From contig NW_003205565.1 of NCBI RefSeq assembly GCF_000006405.1, positions 218,015 through 282,014 on the forward strand: a stretch of DNA of 64,000 bases, written 5' to 3'. The position numbers and the translations under genes were made by a program. Positions 1 through 11,031 of this stretch are shown here, in pieces; the first letter of the stretch is position 1, and each line of letters opens with the position of its first letter. The notes below the pieces were generated by a model. That model worked only from the letters and a program-made list of their open reading frames with translations. It was not told the DNA's origin and searched no databases. The DNA comes from Perkinsus marinus ATCC 50983. Its lineage: Eukaryota > Perkinsozoa > Perkinsida > Perkinsidae.

Positions 1-382
1 ACCAGCAAGCGGCGATAACGACTGATCCTCGTGACCGAAGAAACCATTGCCGAAGTGCCCATCTGAGCCAATCATGGAAGTTCCGGAATCCACAGAGTTG
101 CGCGGAGTTACATTCATCGTAAAAGCTCCCACCAGGGACGTGTTGACGGACTTCAATATTCGGCCCCTTAGGCTTCCGGTGATACCTTGGAAACAAGAAC
201 GCGAGAACAAAGTAGCAATAACCGGTGGCAAGCACGAGCTTCCCCACAAGAGGGTCTTAAATACCGCATCGGATAGCTCACCGCTCCATGCGCCTGGCTC
301 GATCGGCCTGTGGCTTCCCGATGAAACTCGAACTCTCAGTTGCGGTCTCTTTTGCTGACGCGGTCTTCCTTCGGCGGACCAT
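1..382 (-). CDS. 3'-unfinished unknown gene, runs off the window start
   Basis: On the minus strand there are two competing readings, and neither is recognised. One starts at an ATG at 382, gives a basic N-terminus (MVRRRKTASAKET) and meets a GTGAGC donor about 100 nt in; after a short intron a hydrophobic stretch (GYCYFVLAFLF) followed by RYHRKPKGP would resemble a small membrane protein. The other is a single frame that stays open without a stop from about 360 to position 1 but has no good start. The gene lies just downstream of the stop of the neighbouring coiled-coil gene at 411 and on the same strand. Transcript data would decide. I assign no function. Confidence 0.35.
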
Positions 383-410
383 CTGACAGTGATGAATGAC
401 AATTGAATCG

Positions 411-3400
411 TTATTTTCTAGAAGACGCTTTTTCGAAAACCACTGATGAACGTCTTTGATCCCACACGCGGTTTTTCCTCACTTCGTCCTGCACGGCCTC
501 CTCAATTGACTTTCGCGATTTCCTCGGCGGATCTGGTTCGTCGAGCTCATCCAAGGCTGCGTCACCTTCAACAGGCTCATCTTCTTCAACTACGCTATTC
601 TCGGCTCGCTTCCGAGCCACATCTCGTCGGTCCTCGCGCTGAGGTAGGACTCACGCGAGAGCCGATCGGCCTCCACCTGTGCTCACTTGTTTGTCAGGCA
701 AGTCACCCGCTCGGGACCACAACCGGTCCATAATCTCATCGTCGACGTCAAAGTCGAGATGCTGTAGACATCTCCGCTGAAGCTCCACGAAGGGGATTTG
801 CCAGAGGCAGTGTGGAAGCACGAAACGCTCGAGAAATTCACAAGGTGTTGGAGGGATGTTGGGACTGATATCTTGCCACTCAGGATCGTCTTGTACCTCA
901 CGAAAAAAACACTACGAATTGAGAAAGCGATCTTGAATGCCCACACGGGAATCTGGTTACACAAAGGTGATGCGGGACCAACATTCTAGAGAACGATTTG
1001 ACGTTGAAATAGGTAATAGTACTGACCATGGAGGACGAGTTCAAGCTGTAGTCATCATCATCGGATGTTCGATCAGTCTAGTGATTTAGGACTTTCAAGT
1101 CTCATGCATATGATCCAGGTTCGAACCTCAGGATGGTAATTTTAAGAACACCATTGCCTACCGTATTAGCATCTTCGCCTTTTCCCAACAGAACTGCATG
1201 ATGGAGATCTTCCATGTGCACGGCGACCCGGTGGTACAACTCAGCCGCAGCATTCCATTCCTTTTCACACGCTGCGGCCAGCGACTGATCGTCGAGCTCC
1301 TTCAACAAGTACAGCATACGGCAGATATCCAAGTGCACGCAGAATAAGTTCAGCGCCCACGAGATCTACCAAACAGGCAGGCGCATCAAGAAGGATCTTT
1401 CCGGATTTCCATTTTACTCACAGATTTATGTTTCCGTTTGTTGCCGCGGCTCAAGCCTTTCTGAATGTGTGCCATAAATTGACCACTAGAGGGACTCTTC
1501 ACCGCTGTGATTTGACTCAGCGAATGCAGGACGGCAGCGACGCGGCTTCGATCGCCACTCTCCGTAACATAGCGGAGATAGTCAGTGATGATCCCGTTGC
1601 TGAAGGCGGAGTACTGCCCGCTAACGTCACCCGAACCGTATGACATGCCCTCAAACTGGCTTGACAGGAACCCATCAAGTTCCACCTGAGCGGAGCGATG
1701 AAATTGGGCATTGCCTCATTTCATTATCAACCACACCTGTGAGAGAGACTCAGCATTTTCTGCAAGCAGTGGCCGCTCCCTCGCAGGAACTTCAACCTTC
1801 TGCGAGCTCTGCGAGGGCTCCCCGTCCTGCCCCGTTTCTTCCTGAGTTGCAGCTTCGTCATACCGCCGAGGTAAAGGACCCTGCTTAAACTATGAGAGCG
1901 GAACTAAGATGAGTTGGTATACAGGTTCCATGCTTTCATCCTTCATCACTGGAACCATTCGGCCGTTCACTCGCGTCCACACTATCTTCTCAGCAGCGCC
2001 AGCTCTGATTCTGCCCTCTGGTTCTCGCAGTACCAAAGCCACAGGTCCCCCAGGACAGCTACGGCGATTCGCGGCAATTCCACCCGGACTCGTCGAGCTC
2101 ACCTACCAAGAGAAGAAAACATTCCAGATCGGACAGGCCTCGCAGTCGTGAAGCGAAGCGAGTCCGACACATGCATCACACAATGGCCCGAATATGCCTC
2201 CACAGTGCGACGCCTCGAATCGTTACGTGGACGTATTGATCTCCTGAGCCTCCTCCTCGCAGCTGATGACGAACCAGGCGCAGTTCTTTCTCCAGTGCTG
2301 CATTCCTGGACCGCAATTCTGTTATCTGCTCTTGTGCAACTACCTGAACGGAAAATCTCTCACGGACGGACTACTAGCTGTGTAGTCTAGTGGTACAATT
2401 CTCATTTAGCAAGCACTAGACCCTGAGTTCAAATCACGGTACAACCTTCATTCCAGATAAGTCCCGATACAGTCACACTATGGCTGCTAACCCTCCTCAA
2501 TTCCACTCACGCAATACTACCACCGCTGTCGTCGAGCCCTGATGCTCGTCAACTGTCCAGTCACTCACCAGTTCTCGTCTTAGCTGAGCTATCTCAACGA
2601 TGAAATGCGAAGTTTCATCTCCTGGATGTCCACTATTGTTGAAAGAAGGCATTCACTGGTATATAGCATGCAACTATTCAAACCAACGGGGGTATATTTC
2701 GAGATCCTCTCAACTACCCAACGAAACGACAAGTGCAGACACCCACGCTGTGTGAAGCACGTATGCCGCCTCACAGTGTCGGAAAGTATGCACATGGCCA
2801 ACTACGTGCGTTGGTGGAAATATGATGATTCTGGAAAAATTTTGGTATACTTGGACGCTTAGCCCCTGTGTGCAAGACTGTCTCTCATCTCCATCCTGCG
2901 TGAATGAAATTCCCGAGCTTATCTAGGGGAACCAAACATATATTCCAAAACCGCCGCCTCGACTGAATGAGATCCAACGCATCTGTAATCAACTCAACAA
3001 CAACGTCACGATACACCGTCTCAATACAAGGCATGTTACCATCAACAATATGCCAGCAGCATTCTACTACGTCCATCGACGAGCTCAGTCGCTGCAGCCG
3101 GTGCGCCTCCCAGCTCTACTCCTCATCAGATCTCTCAACTCATCTTGGAGGTCGTCGAGTAACTGCTCGTACTTCTCCAGTCGTCCCTTTCCACGTCCAT
3201 TCCTAGATGCCACTCTTTCTCCTGTGCCAGAAGGATTGTCTCTATCAGTGCTGGACGATGGCCGCCCACGACTACGTTGCCTGTCACTAAATTTTCGACT
3301 CAATAATGAACACGCATTTACCTTGGTTTCACCGTGGTCTTCGGTGTTAAACGATCAACCTCAAGCTTTAGATGCTGATTTTCAGTCTTCAGCCGACGGA

Positions 3401-5486
3401 GCGACGCCCTCATCTGTTCCATGTAGTTCGGAACGCGCTCTCCACTGCGGCCACCGATACCACGCGACATACTCCCGCCTAAAGAAAGGCTATGATCCGG
3501 TCGCAACGGACCCAGGATATGAATATCTGGACACTAAATTAATGTACAATTCCATATCATAATTTCTCCATCGAGATATATCACATAAAATTTCATAGTT
3601 ATTTATATCACCATTATATTGATAGTAGGCAACTAACGTAGGCAACTTGGTCACCCACTCCTGTTCCCTTCCCTCTTCCGTATTGTCAAGGCCATGACTG
3701 CATTCTCCAACCCGTCAACAGCAGCAGACAACGACGTATCTTCTTGCCACGACGATACTCGAACTGAACCACCAATGCACCCCTCGACGCAGCTTCATTT
3801 CCTCACTCCCAGCCAACGTGTTGAGGCTTCTTGTGAGTATTCTTATGTCACACGCTGCCTCCTCCATTTCCTTTCGACATCGCCGTTCCGAAGGACATGC
3901 CTGACACGAAGTTCGACTACCGACCGAGCTGAAAACTGAGGCACATCAAACTTCGGCTCCCTCATTATCCGATCTCGGGGAATATTCTGAAGTGAGGTTT
4001 CGTATACCCTCAACAGTTTGCATCCAAATTCACCCTCTCGGTTCGCACGAGGCGATCCAGCAACCCAATAGCCGTTTTACTTTCCCTTAAGAGGTCGTCA
4101 AGCCGAGCTGACATCATGGACTGGGACATCCGCACAGATCGAACTAACACCGCGAAGTCAATGCCTCTCTTCTCAACACTAACTCCACATCGGCTAAGCA
4201 ATCCACGAAGATCCTCCCCTATAAGACTACTTGACAACTGCTTCCTCTCAACGGGAAATCACACAAGTTGGCGCCAAATTCCTCATGAATCACTTTCGTC
4301 CGTTGAATTCACGCGACTAAACTCAAATCAATAACTATGGGGTGATGGATAGTAAACGTTCGTGTTGCTGATACAACACGAGAGGATCCAACGAAAAGCA
4401 GGTCACTTCTTGCTGACCAGATTGCTCTTCTTGGACAGGTACGTTGCAGGGATGCTCGTGAGCACGAGATCACCAACGTGTCGGTCAGTACGCTGAAAGT
4501 TAAAACAATCAATACATCGCCCCTTACACGCTCGCGATTCTCCATGGGACCTCACACGCGAGTAACCATACATACATCGACCGAACCTCAACTGCCCATC
4601 GGGAACTCTACCATCGCCGGTGATTTTATCGTTCTTAGCAGAATCAGACGATCATCCCTAGCTGAATATTCCACTCCAGACGGTCGTCTTCAAAATTCCA
4701 CTTCACAACCCCCGTATGATGAAAAATGCAAAGTATCGACAAGGAAGTAGATACAAAATATGTATCACGCGTCCCCTAGATTTGTTTGCTGCATATAGGA
4801 GCGTAACCAACCTGCATCATCACGTGTGAGAAATCAAAAGATGCGACAGATCGTCAAGAACAGCCCCAAGAGCTGCACATATCAAATTTTCTTCCCTTGT
4901 CGATGATAATAACCTCCTAATTGGTATTACCTCATCACTCATGTTCTCTATCCTCCACTGCCTAACACACTCTTGTCGTAGTGCTTTCCACGGCATCTTC
5001 CTTCCTTCCTGCTTATCAAGGACGTCCTCAACAATCTTCTCTAATCTTCTCTTACCAAGAACACCTCCTCGAACAAACCTGAAGGCAATCTATGTCTCGG
5101 AGCATCACCCATAATTTACACGCTTTCGAACATCTCGAAAAACTTAGCTGAGGTCAACAGGTAATTGACTCAAGGAGAAACCGAAAATGATGTGAGGCTT
5201 ATGTTAGTTCAAATAGAAGTCACGTAAGTAACCCGTTACTACCCTCGATAGAGACGGTTGTCAGGCATGTGCTGATCTTCGAATCGTTTAGTTCGCAACA
5301 CTGCGGTCGTGCCTGAGGGTTCCGAATACACCCGCGTAGGTATGTCGACAAGCCAGCCCTACCAGGAGTTCCCTTCACTCTTCCCAGACCTCCTCGACGA
5401 CCACGTTTGCTCATCCCCTCCGACAGATGGTCATGTAATGAGATTAGTCGTGAATCCTCCATAGTCAATAACTGACAGTCTGCCAC
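411..5486 (-). CDS. Multi-exon coiled-coil protein, function unknown
   Basis: This span contains a chain of minus-strand coding blocks that join through short GT-AG introns. A likely first exon starts at 5486 (MADCQLLTMEDSRL) or at the internal Met at 5462. The next block (about 4930-5075) encodes GKRRLEKIVEDVLDKQEG and PWKALRQECVRQW. Further blocks lie at about 4010-4237, 3318-3506 (NYMEQMRASLRRLKTENQHL), 3085-3303 (LEKYEQLLDDLQDELRDL), 2230-2345 (QITELRSRNAALEKEL), 1890-2102, 1386-1685, 1102-1338 and the last at 411-620. Heptad-like Leu/Glu/Arg stretches indicate coiled coils, and the C-terminus is acidic and charged. It could be a cytoskeletal or flagellar/centrosomal protein, but no diagnostic domain was found. 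Exon edges are approximate, and two adjacent genes cannot be excluded. Confidence 0.5.
1072..1136 (+). repeat. tRNA-like sequence (probable SINE or tRNA relic)
   Basis: There is a box-B-like GGTTCGAACC at about 1119-1128 and an upstream AGTCTAGTG that resembles a box A. A short stem GGACT/AGTCT occupies the place of an anticodon arm. The acceptor stem is not convincing, so this is not called a tRNA gene. It falls in a probable intron of the coiled-coil gene. Confidence 0.3.
2385..2447 (+). repeat. tRNA-like sequence (probable SINE or tRNA relic)
   Basis: A good box A match (TAGTCTAGTGG) is followed about 40 nt later by a box-B-like GAGTTCAAATC. The anticodon stem does not pair well and no clean acceptor stem is visible. 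It shares AGTCTAGTG with the element near 1075, which suggests a dispersed tRNA-derived family rather than a functional tRNA. Confidence 0.35.
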
Positions 5487-5838
5487 TTACAACGAACGAG
5501 GTTAACGTTGATCAACACACTACTGGACGATTACTGGCCTATAATTCAAAACGATAGGAGGAGTAGCTGCCCTCGAGCCTATCACTCGCGAGAAATTCGG
5601 GTGAAAATATTTCACTTCGCAGACGATTAAGCGAATAGGCCTTGAATGGTAAACGTGACGCATGGAGAGATTCTGACAAAGCATGCTACACTAACCTACA
5701 AGTGGAAGACTCGCTATGCCTCTCTCATATAATATACTACTATCACGCCCTGAGAGCTCATGTCTTCTGTGATTTCGCAAGCACCGAAAAAATTAATAGA
5801 AATATCAATTCCTGGAATTGAACCCGGGACCTCTGTGA
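5487..5838. other. Intergenic stretch before the repeat element
   Basis: No supported gene. The right end (about 5812-5838) carries GGAATTGAACC, the complement of a tRNA box B, immediately next to the insertion point of the TIR element. Confidence 0.5.
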
Positions 5839-5849
5839 CCTCATCTCTG
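5839..5849 (+). repeat. Candidate target-site duplication, left copy
   Basis: The 11-mer CCTCATCTCTG lies directly outside the left inverted terminus. The identical 11-mer, in the same orientation, lies directly outside the right terminus at 10963-10973. Length and placement fit a target-site duplication made by a cut-and-paste transposon. Confidence 0.7.
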
Positions 5850-5854
5850 GCGAT

Positions 5855-5894
5855 GCGGGCCTGCTGTCACCAACGACCGGGCCTGCTGACACCA
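5855..5894 (+). repeat. Left terminal inverted repeat
   Basis: It begins GCGGGCCTGCTGTCACCA and contains a second GGGCCTGCTGACACCA. The reverse complement of 10920-10959 matches it at 38 of 40 positions. Confidence 0.8.
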
Positions 5895-5944
5895 GCAGTC
5901 GCGCACGCCCAATTTTTTTTAGCACGCGAATTGTGTGACGCACT

Positions 5945-5963
5945 CCGCGGCCTACGGCCGCGG
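5945..5963. repeat. Subterminal hairpin, left
   Basis: Perfect inverted repeat: arms CCGCGGCC and GGCCGCGG with loop TAC. The right end has the equivalent hairpin with loop GTA at 10824-10842, the opposite orientation, as expected if it belongs to the inverted terminus. Confidence 0.7.
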
Positions 5964-6040
5964 ACTCCAGGGCCTAATGTCCACAGTGAATCAGAGAAAT
6001 TTAGCATCACTGTCTATTACTGGTATTTCAGGTTCTGCTG

Positions 6041-9000
6041 CACTTGAGCCAGTGCGCGGATCTATGATTCAAATTCAAACTATCCAACACAGTTACCAAT
6101 AATCCACAAGTGATACTAAGTTCCGGAACTGTCACCAGATGAGTGTATACGCTGCACTTGAGCCAGTGCGGTGGCTCTAGGGCTCGGCTTCGGATAACCA
6201 AACACAATTACCGATACTCTACAAGTGATACTTGGTTCCGGAACTGTAACCAGATAGGTGTATATGCTGCACTTGAGCCAGTGCGGTGGATCTATGATTC
6301 AAATTCAAACTATCCAACACAGTTACCAATAATCCACAAGTGATACTAAGTTCCGGAACTGTCACCAGATGAGTGTATACGCTGCACTTGAGCCAGTGCG
6401 GTGGCTCTAGGGCTCGGCTTCGGATAACCAAACACAATTACCGATACTCTACAAGTGATACTTGGTTCCGGAACTGTAACCAGATAGGTGTATATGCTGC
6501 ACTTGAGCCAGTGCGGTGGATCTATGATTCAAATTCAAACTATCCAACACAGTTACCAATAATCCACAAGTGATACTAAGTTCCGGAACTGTCACCAGAT
6601 GAGTGTATACGCTGCACTTGAGCCAGTGCGGTGGCTCTAGGGCTCGGCTTCGGATAACCAAACACAATTACCGATACTCTACAAGTGATGCTTGGTTCCG
6701 GAACTGTAACCAAATAAGTGTATATGCTGCACTTGAGCCAGTGCGGTGGCTCTAGGGCTCGGCTTCGGATAACCAAACACAATTACCGATACTCTACAAG
6801 TGATACTTGGTTCCGGAACTGTAAGCAGATAAATGTATATGCTGCACTTGAGCCAGTGCGGTGGATCTATGACTCGGCTTCAGATAACCAAACACAACTA
6901 CCGATACTCTACAAGTGATACTTGGTTCCGGAACTGTAACCAGATAGGTGTATATGCTGCACTTTAGCCAGTGTGGTGGATCTATGATTCGGATTCAAAT
7001 TATCCAACACAGTTACCAATATTCCACAAGTGATGCTAAGTTCCGGAACTGTAACCAGATGAGTGTATATGCTATAGTTGAGACACAGCAGTGGGTCTAT
7101 AACTCGGCTTCAGATAACCAAACACAATTACCGATACTCTACAAGTGATACTTGGTTCCGGAACTGTAACCAGATAAATGTATATGCTGCACTTGAGCCA
7201 GTGCGGTGGATCTATGATTCGAATTCAATTTATCCAACACAGTTAGCAATGATCCTTAAGTGATACTGGGTTCCGGAATCGCAACCAGATAAATGTATAT
7301 GCTATTATTGAGACACTGCGGTGGATCTATAACTCGGCTTCAGATAACCAAACACAATTACCGACACTCTACAAGTGATACTTGGTTCCGGAACTGTAAC
7401 CAGATAAGTGTATATGCTGCACTTTAGCCAGTGTGGTGGATCTATGATTCGGATTCAAGTTATCCAACACAGTTACCAGTATTCCACAAGTGATGCTAAG
7501 TTCCGGAACTGTAACCAGATGAGTGTATATGCTATAGTTGAGACACTGCGGTGGATCTATAACTCGGCTTCAGATAACCAAACACAATTACCGATACTCT
7601 ACAAGTGATACTTGGTTCCGGAACTGTAACCAGATAAGTGTATATGCTGCACTTGAGCCAGTGTGGTGGATCTATGATTCGGATTCAAATTATCCAACAC
7701 AGTTACCAATATTCCACAAGTGATGCTAAGTTCCGGAACTGTAACCAGATGAGTGTATATGCTATAGTTGAGACACTGCGGTGGATCTATAACTCGGCTT
7801 CAGATAACCAAACACAATTACCGATACTCTACAAGTGATACTTGGTTCCGGAATTATAATCAGATAAGTGTATATGCTGCACTTGAGCAAGTGTGGTGGA
7901 TCTATGATTCGGATTCAAATTATCCAACACAGTTACCAATATTCCACAAGTGATGCTAAGTTCTGGAACTGTAACCAGATGAGTGTATACGCTGCACTTG
8001 AGCCAATGTGGTGGCTCTAGGGCTCGGCTTTAGATTCCCAAACACAATTACCGATATTCTACGAGTGATACTAGGTTCCGGAATCGCAACCAGATAAATG
8101 TATATGCTATAGTTGAGACACAGCGGTGGGTCTATAACTCGGCTTCAGATAACCAAACACAATTACCGATACTCTACAAGTGATACTTGGTTCCGGAACT
8201 GTAAGCAGATAAATGTATATGCTGCACTTGAGCCAGTGCGGTGGATCTATGACTCGGCTTCAGATAACCAAACACAACTACCGATACTCTACAAGTGATA
8301 CTTGGTTCCGGAACTGTAACCAGATAGGTGTATATGCTGCACTTTAGCCAGTGTGGTGGATCTATGATTCGGATTCAAATTATCCAACACAGTTACCAAT
8401 ATTCCACAAGTGATGCTAAGTTCCGGAACTGTAACCAGATGAGTGTATATGCTATAGTTGAGACACTGCGGTGGATCTATAACTCGGCTTCAGATAACCA
8501 GACACAATTACCGATACTCTACAAGTGATACTTGGTTCCGGAATTATAATCAGATAAGTGTATATGCTGCACTTGAGCAAGTGTGGTGGATCTATGATTC
8601 GGATTCAAATTATCCAACACAGTTACCAATATTCCACAAGTGATACTAGGTTCCGGAATCGCAACCAGATAAATGTATATGCTATAGTTGAGACACAGCG
8701 GTGGGTCTATAACTCGGCTTCAGATAACCAAACACAATTACCGATATTCTACAAGTGATACTTGGTTCCGGAACTGTAACCAGATAAATGTATATGCTGC
8801 ACTTGAGCCAGTGCGGTGGATCTATGATTCGGATTCAAATTATCCAACACAGTTACCAATGATCCTTAAGTGATACTGGGTTCCGGAATCGCAACCAGAT
8901 AAATGTATATGCTATGGTTGAGACACTGCGGTGGATCTATAACTCGGCTTCAGATAACCAAACACAATTACCGATACTCTACAAGTGATACTTGGTTCCG

Positions 9001-10645
9001 GAACTGTAACCAGATAGGTGTATATGCTGCACTTGAGCAAGTGTGGTGGATCTATCATTCGGATTCAAATTATCCAACACAGTTACCAATATTTCACAAG
9101 TGACGCCAAGTTCCGGAACTGTAACCAGATGAGTGTATACGCTGCACTTGAGCCAGTGCGGTGGCTCTAGGGCTCGGCTTTAGATTACCAAACACAATTA
9201 CCGAGATTCTGCGAGTGATACTAGGTTCCGGAATCGCAACCAGATAAATGTATATGCTATAGTTGAGACACAGCAGTGGGTCTATAACTCGGCTTCAGAT
9301 AACCAAACACAATCACCGATACTCTACAAGTGATACTTGGTTCCGGAACTGTAACCAGATAAATGTATATGCTATACTTGAGACACTGCGGTGGATCTAT
9401 AACTCGGCTTCAGATAACCAAACACAATTACCGATACTCTACAAGTGATACTTGGTTCCGGAACTGTAACCAGATAAGTGTATATGCTGCACTTTAGCCA
9501 GTGTGGTGGATCTATGATTCGGATTCAAGTTATCCAACACAGTTACCAGTATTCCACAAGTGATGCTAAGTTCCGGAACTGTAACCAGATGAGTGTATAT
9601 GCTATAGTTGAGACACTGCGGTGGATCTATAACTCGGCTTCAGATAACCAAACACAATTACCGATACTCTACAAGTGATACTTGGTTCCGGAACTATAAT
9701 CAGATAAGTGTATATGCTGCACTTGAGCAAGTGTGGTGGATCTATGATTCGGATTCAAATTATCCAACACAGTTACCAATATTCCACAAGTGATGCTAAG
9801 TTCTGGAACTGTAACCAGATGAGTGTATACGCTGCACTTGAGCCAATGTGGTGGCTCTAGGGCTCGGCTCTAGATTCCCAAACACAATTACCGATATTCT
9901 ACGAGTGATACTAGGTTCCGGAATCGTAACCAGATAAATGTATATGCTATAGTTGAGACACAGCGGTGGGTCTCTAACTCGGCTTCAGATAACCAAACAC
10001 AATTACCGATACTCTACAAGTGATACTTGGTTCCGGAACTGTAACCAGATAAATGTATATGCTGCACTTGAGCCAGTGCGGTGGATCTATGATTCAGATT
10101 CAAATTATCCAACACAGTTACCAATGATCCACGAGTGATACTTGGTTCCGGAACTGTAACCAGATGAGTGTATATGCTATAGTTGAGACACTGCGGTGGA
10201 TCTATAACTCGGCTTCAGATAACCAAACACAATTACCGATACTCTACAAGTGATACTTGGTTCCGGAACTATAATCAGATAAGTGTATATGCTGCACTTG
10301 AGCAAGTGTGGTGGATCTATGATTCGGATTCAAATTATCCAACACAGTTACCAATATTCCACAAGTGATGCTAAGTTCTGGAACTGTAACCAGATGAGTG
10401 TATACGCTGCACTTGAGCCAATGTGGTGGGTCTAGCGCTCGGCTTTAGATTCCCAAACACAATTACCGATACTCTACAAGTGATACTTGGTTCCGGAACT
10501 GTAACCAGATAAGTGTATATGTTGCACTTGAGCAAGTGTGGTGGATCTACGATTCGGATTCAAATTATTCAACACAGTTACCAATATTCCACAAGTGATT
10601 CTGAGTTCTGGAACTGTAACCAGATGAATGTATACGCTGCACTTG
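6041..10645 (+). repeat. Tandem array of about 40 copies of a 115-bp unit
   Basis: The monomer begins CACTTGAGCCAGTGCGGTGG and repeats every 115 bp over 4.6 kb. Two main variants (around TATCCAACACAGTTACCAAT and AACCAAACACAATTACCGAT) often alternate, giving a 230-bp dimer. Longer blocks recur at larger multiples of 115, for example near 6948 and 8328 (12 units apart) and near 7408 and 9478 (18 units apart). Nearly every copy has the palindrome GTTCCGGAAC. Because 115 is not a multiple of three, the 61-72-codon ORFs inside are incidental and are not annotated as genes. Confidence 0.95.
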
Positions 10646-10823
10646 CACTTACTGAAACTCTCCGTATGGGAAAAGGCAGATTAAAAGGATAGGACCACAT
10701 TTTTTCATGAGATATTCAAATGCACGAAAAATGCGAGAAAATGCGCGGGGGGCGCGACACAACCAACATGGAGTCAAAAACGGTGGGTATCGTCGGTGCC
10801 AGACCTATAACAAAGCGAACCCG

Positions 10824-10842
10824 GCGCGGCCGTAGGCCGCGC
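10824..10842. repeat. Subterminal hairpin, right
   Basis: Arms GCGCGGCC and GGCCGCGC with loop GTA. A second palindrome, GCGACC-GTA-GGTCGC, follows at 10861-10875. Confidence 0.7.
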
Positions 10843-10919
10843 ACCCCCTCGGACATCGCCGCGACCGTAGGTCGCGTGTGGGAGAAACTGGGAGATAGTG
10901 GGAGGCCGTGGGAGTTCTT

Positions 10920-10959
10920 TGGTGTCAGCAGGCCCGGTCTTTGGTGACAGGAGGCCCGC
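10920..10959 (-). repeat. Right terminal inverted repeat
   Basis: Forward strand reads TGGTGTCAGCAGGCCCGG and onward; it is the reverse complement of 5855-5894 with two mismatches. Confidence 0.8.
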
Positions 10960-10962
10960 CGG

Positions 10963-10973
10963 CCTCATCTCTG
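10963..10973 (+). repeat. Candidate target-site duplication, right copy
   Basis: CCTCATCTCTG, identical to 5839-5849 and in direct orientation. Confidence 0.7.
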
Positions 10974-11031
10974 ACTTGTAACTTGTTTCTCTAAAGCAAA
11001 TCCCCGATGACTATGGCGATTTTGGCAGTGG

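Larger units (their letters stand above)
5850..10962. mobile_element. Non-autonomous TIR element filled with a 115-bp minisatellite
   Basis: A 5.1-kb unit is bounded by a 40-bp inverted repeat (5855-5894 against the complement of 10920-10959, 38 of 40 matching) and by an 11-bp direct repeat outside it. Each terminus contains two direct copies of GGGCCTGCTGNCACCA. Inside the termini are inverted GC-rich hairpins (5945-5963 and 10824-10842), and the centre is the tandem array. No transposase ORF is present, so mobility would have to be supplied in trans. An 11-bp duplication with long, structured termini is reminiscent of Mutator-like elements, but family membership is inference. Alternatively a minisatellite expanded inside an older MITE-like element. 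Confidence 0.7.

Noticed and set aside
6143-10368. About 25 ORFs of 61-72 codons inside the array, with near-identical proteins
   Set aside because: They follow the 115-bp repeat, which is not a multiple of three, so stops recur by construction. There is no coding signature and they are explained by the repeat.
6041-10645. CRISPR array
   Set aside because: There are no unique spacers between short conserved repeats; the whole 115-bp unit is repeated, and the genome is eukaryotic.
10975-11031. Relict spliced-leader sequence upstream of the intronless DTW gene
   Set aside because: Only a short stretch around GCGATTTTGGC loosely resembles the dinoflagellate leader; the match is too weak to claim.
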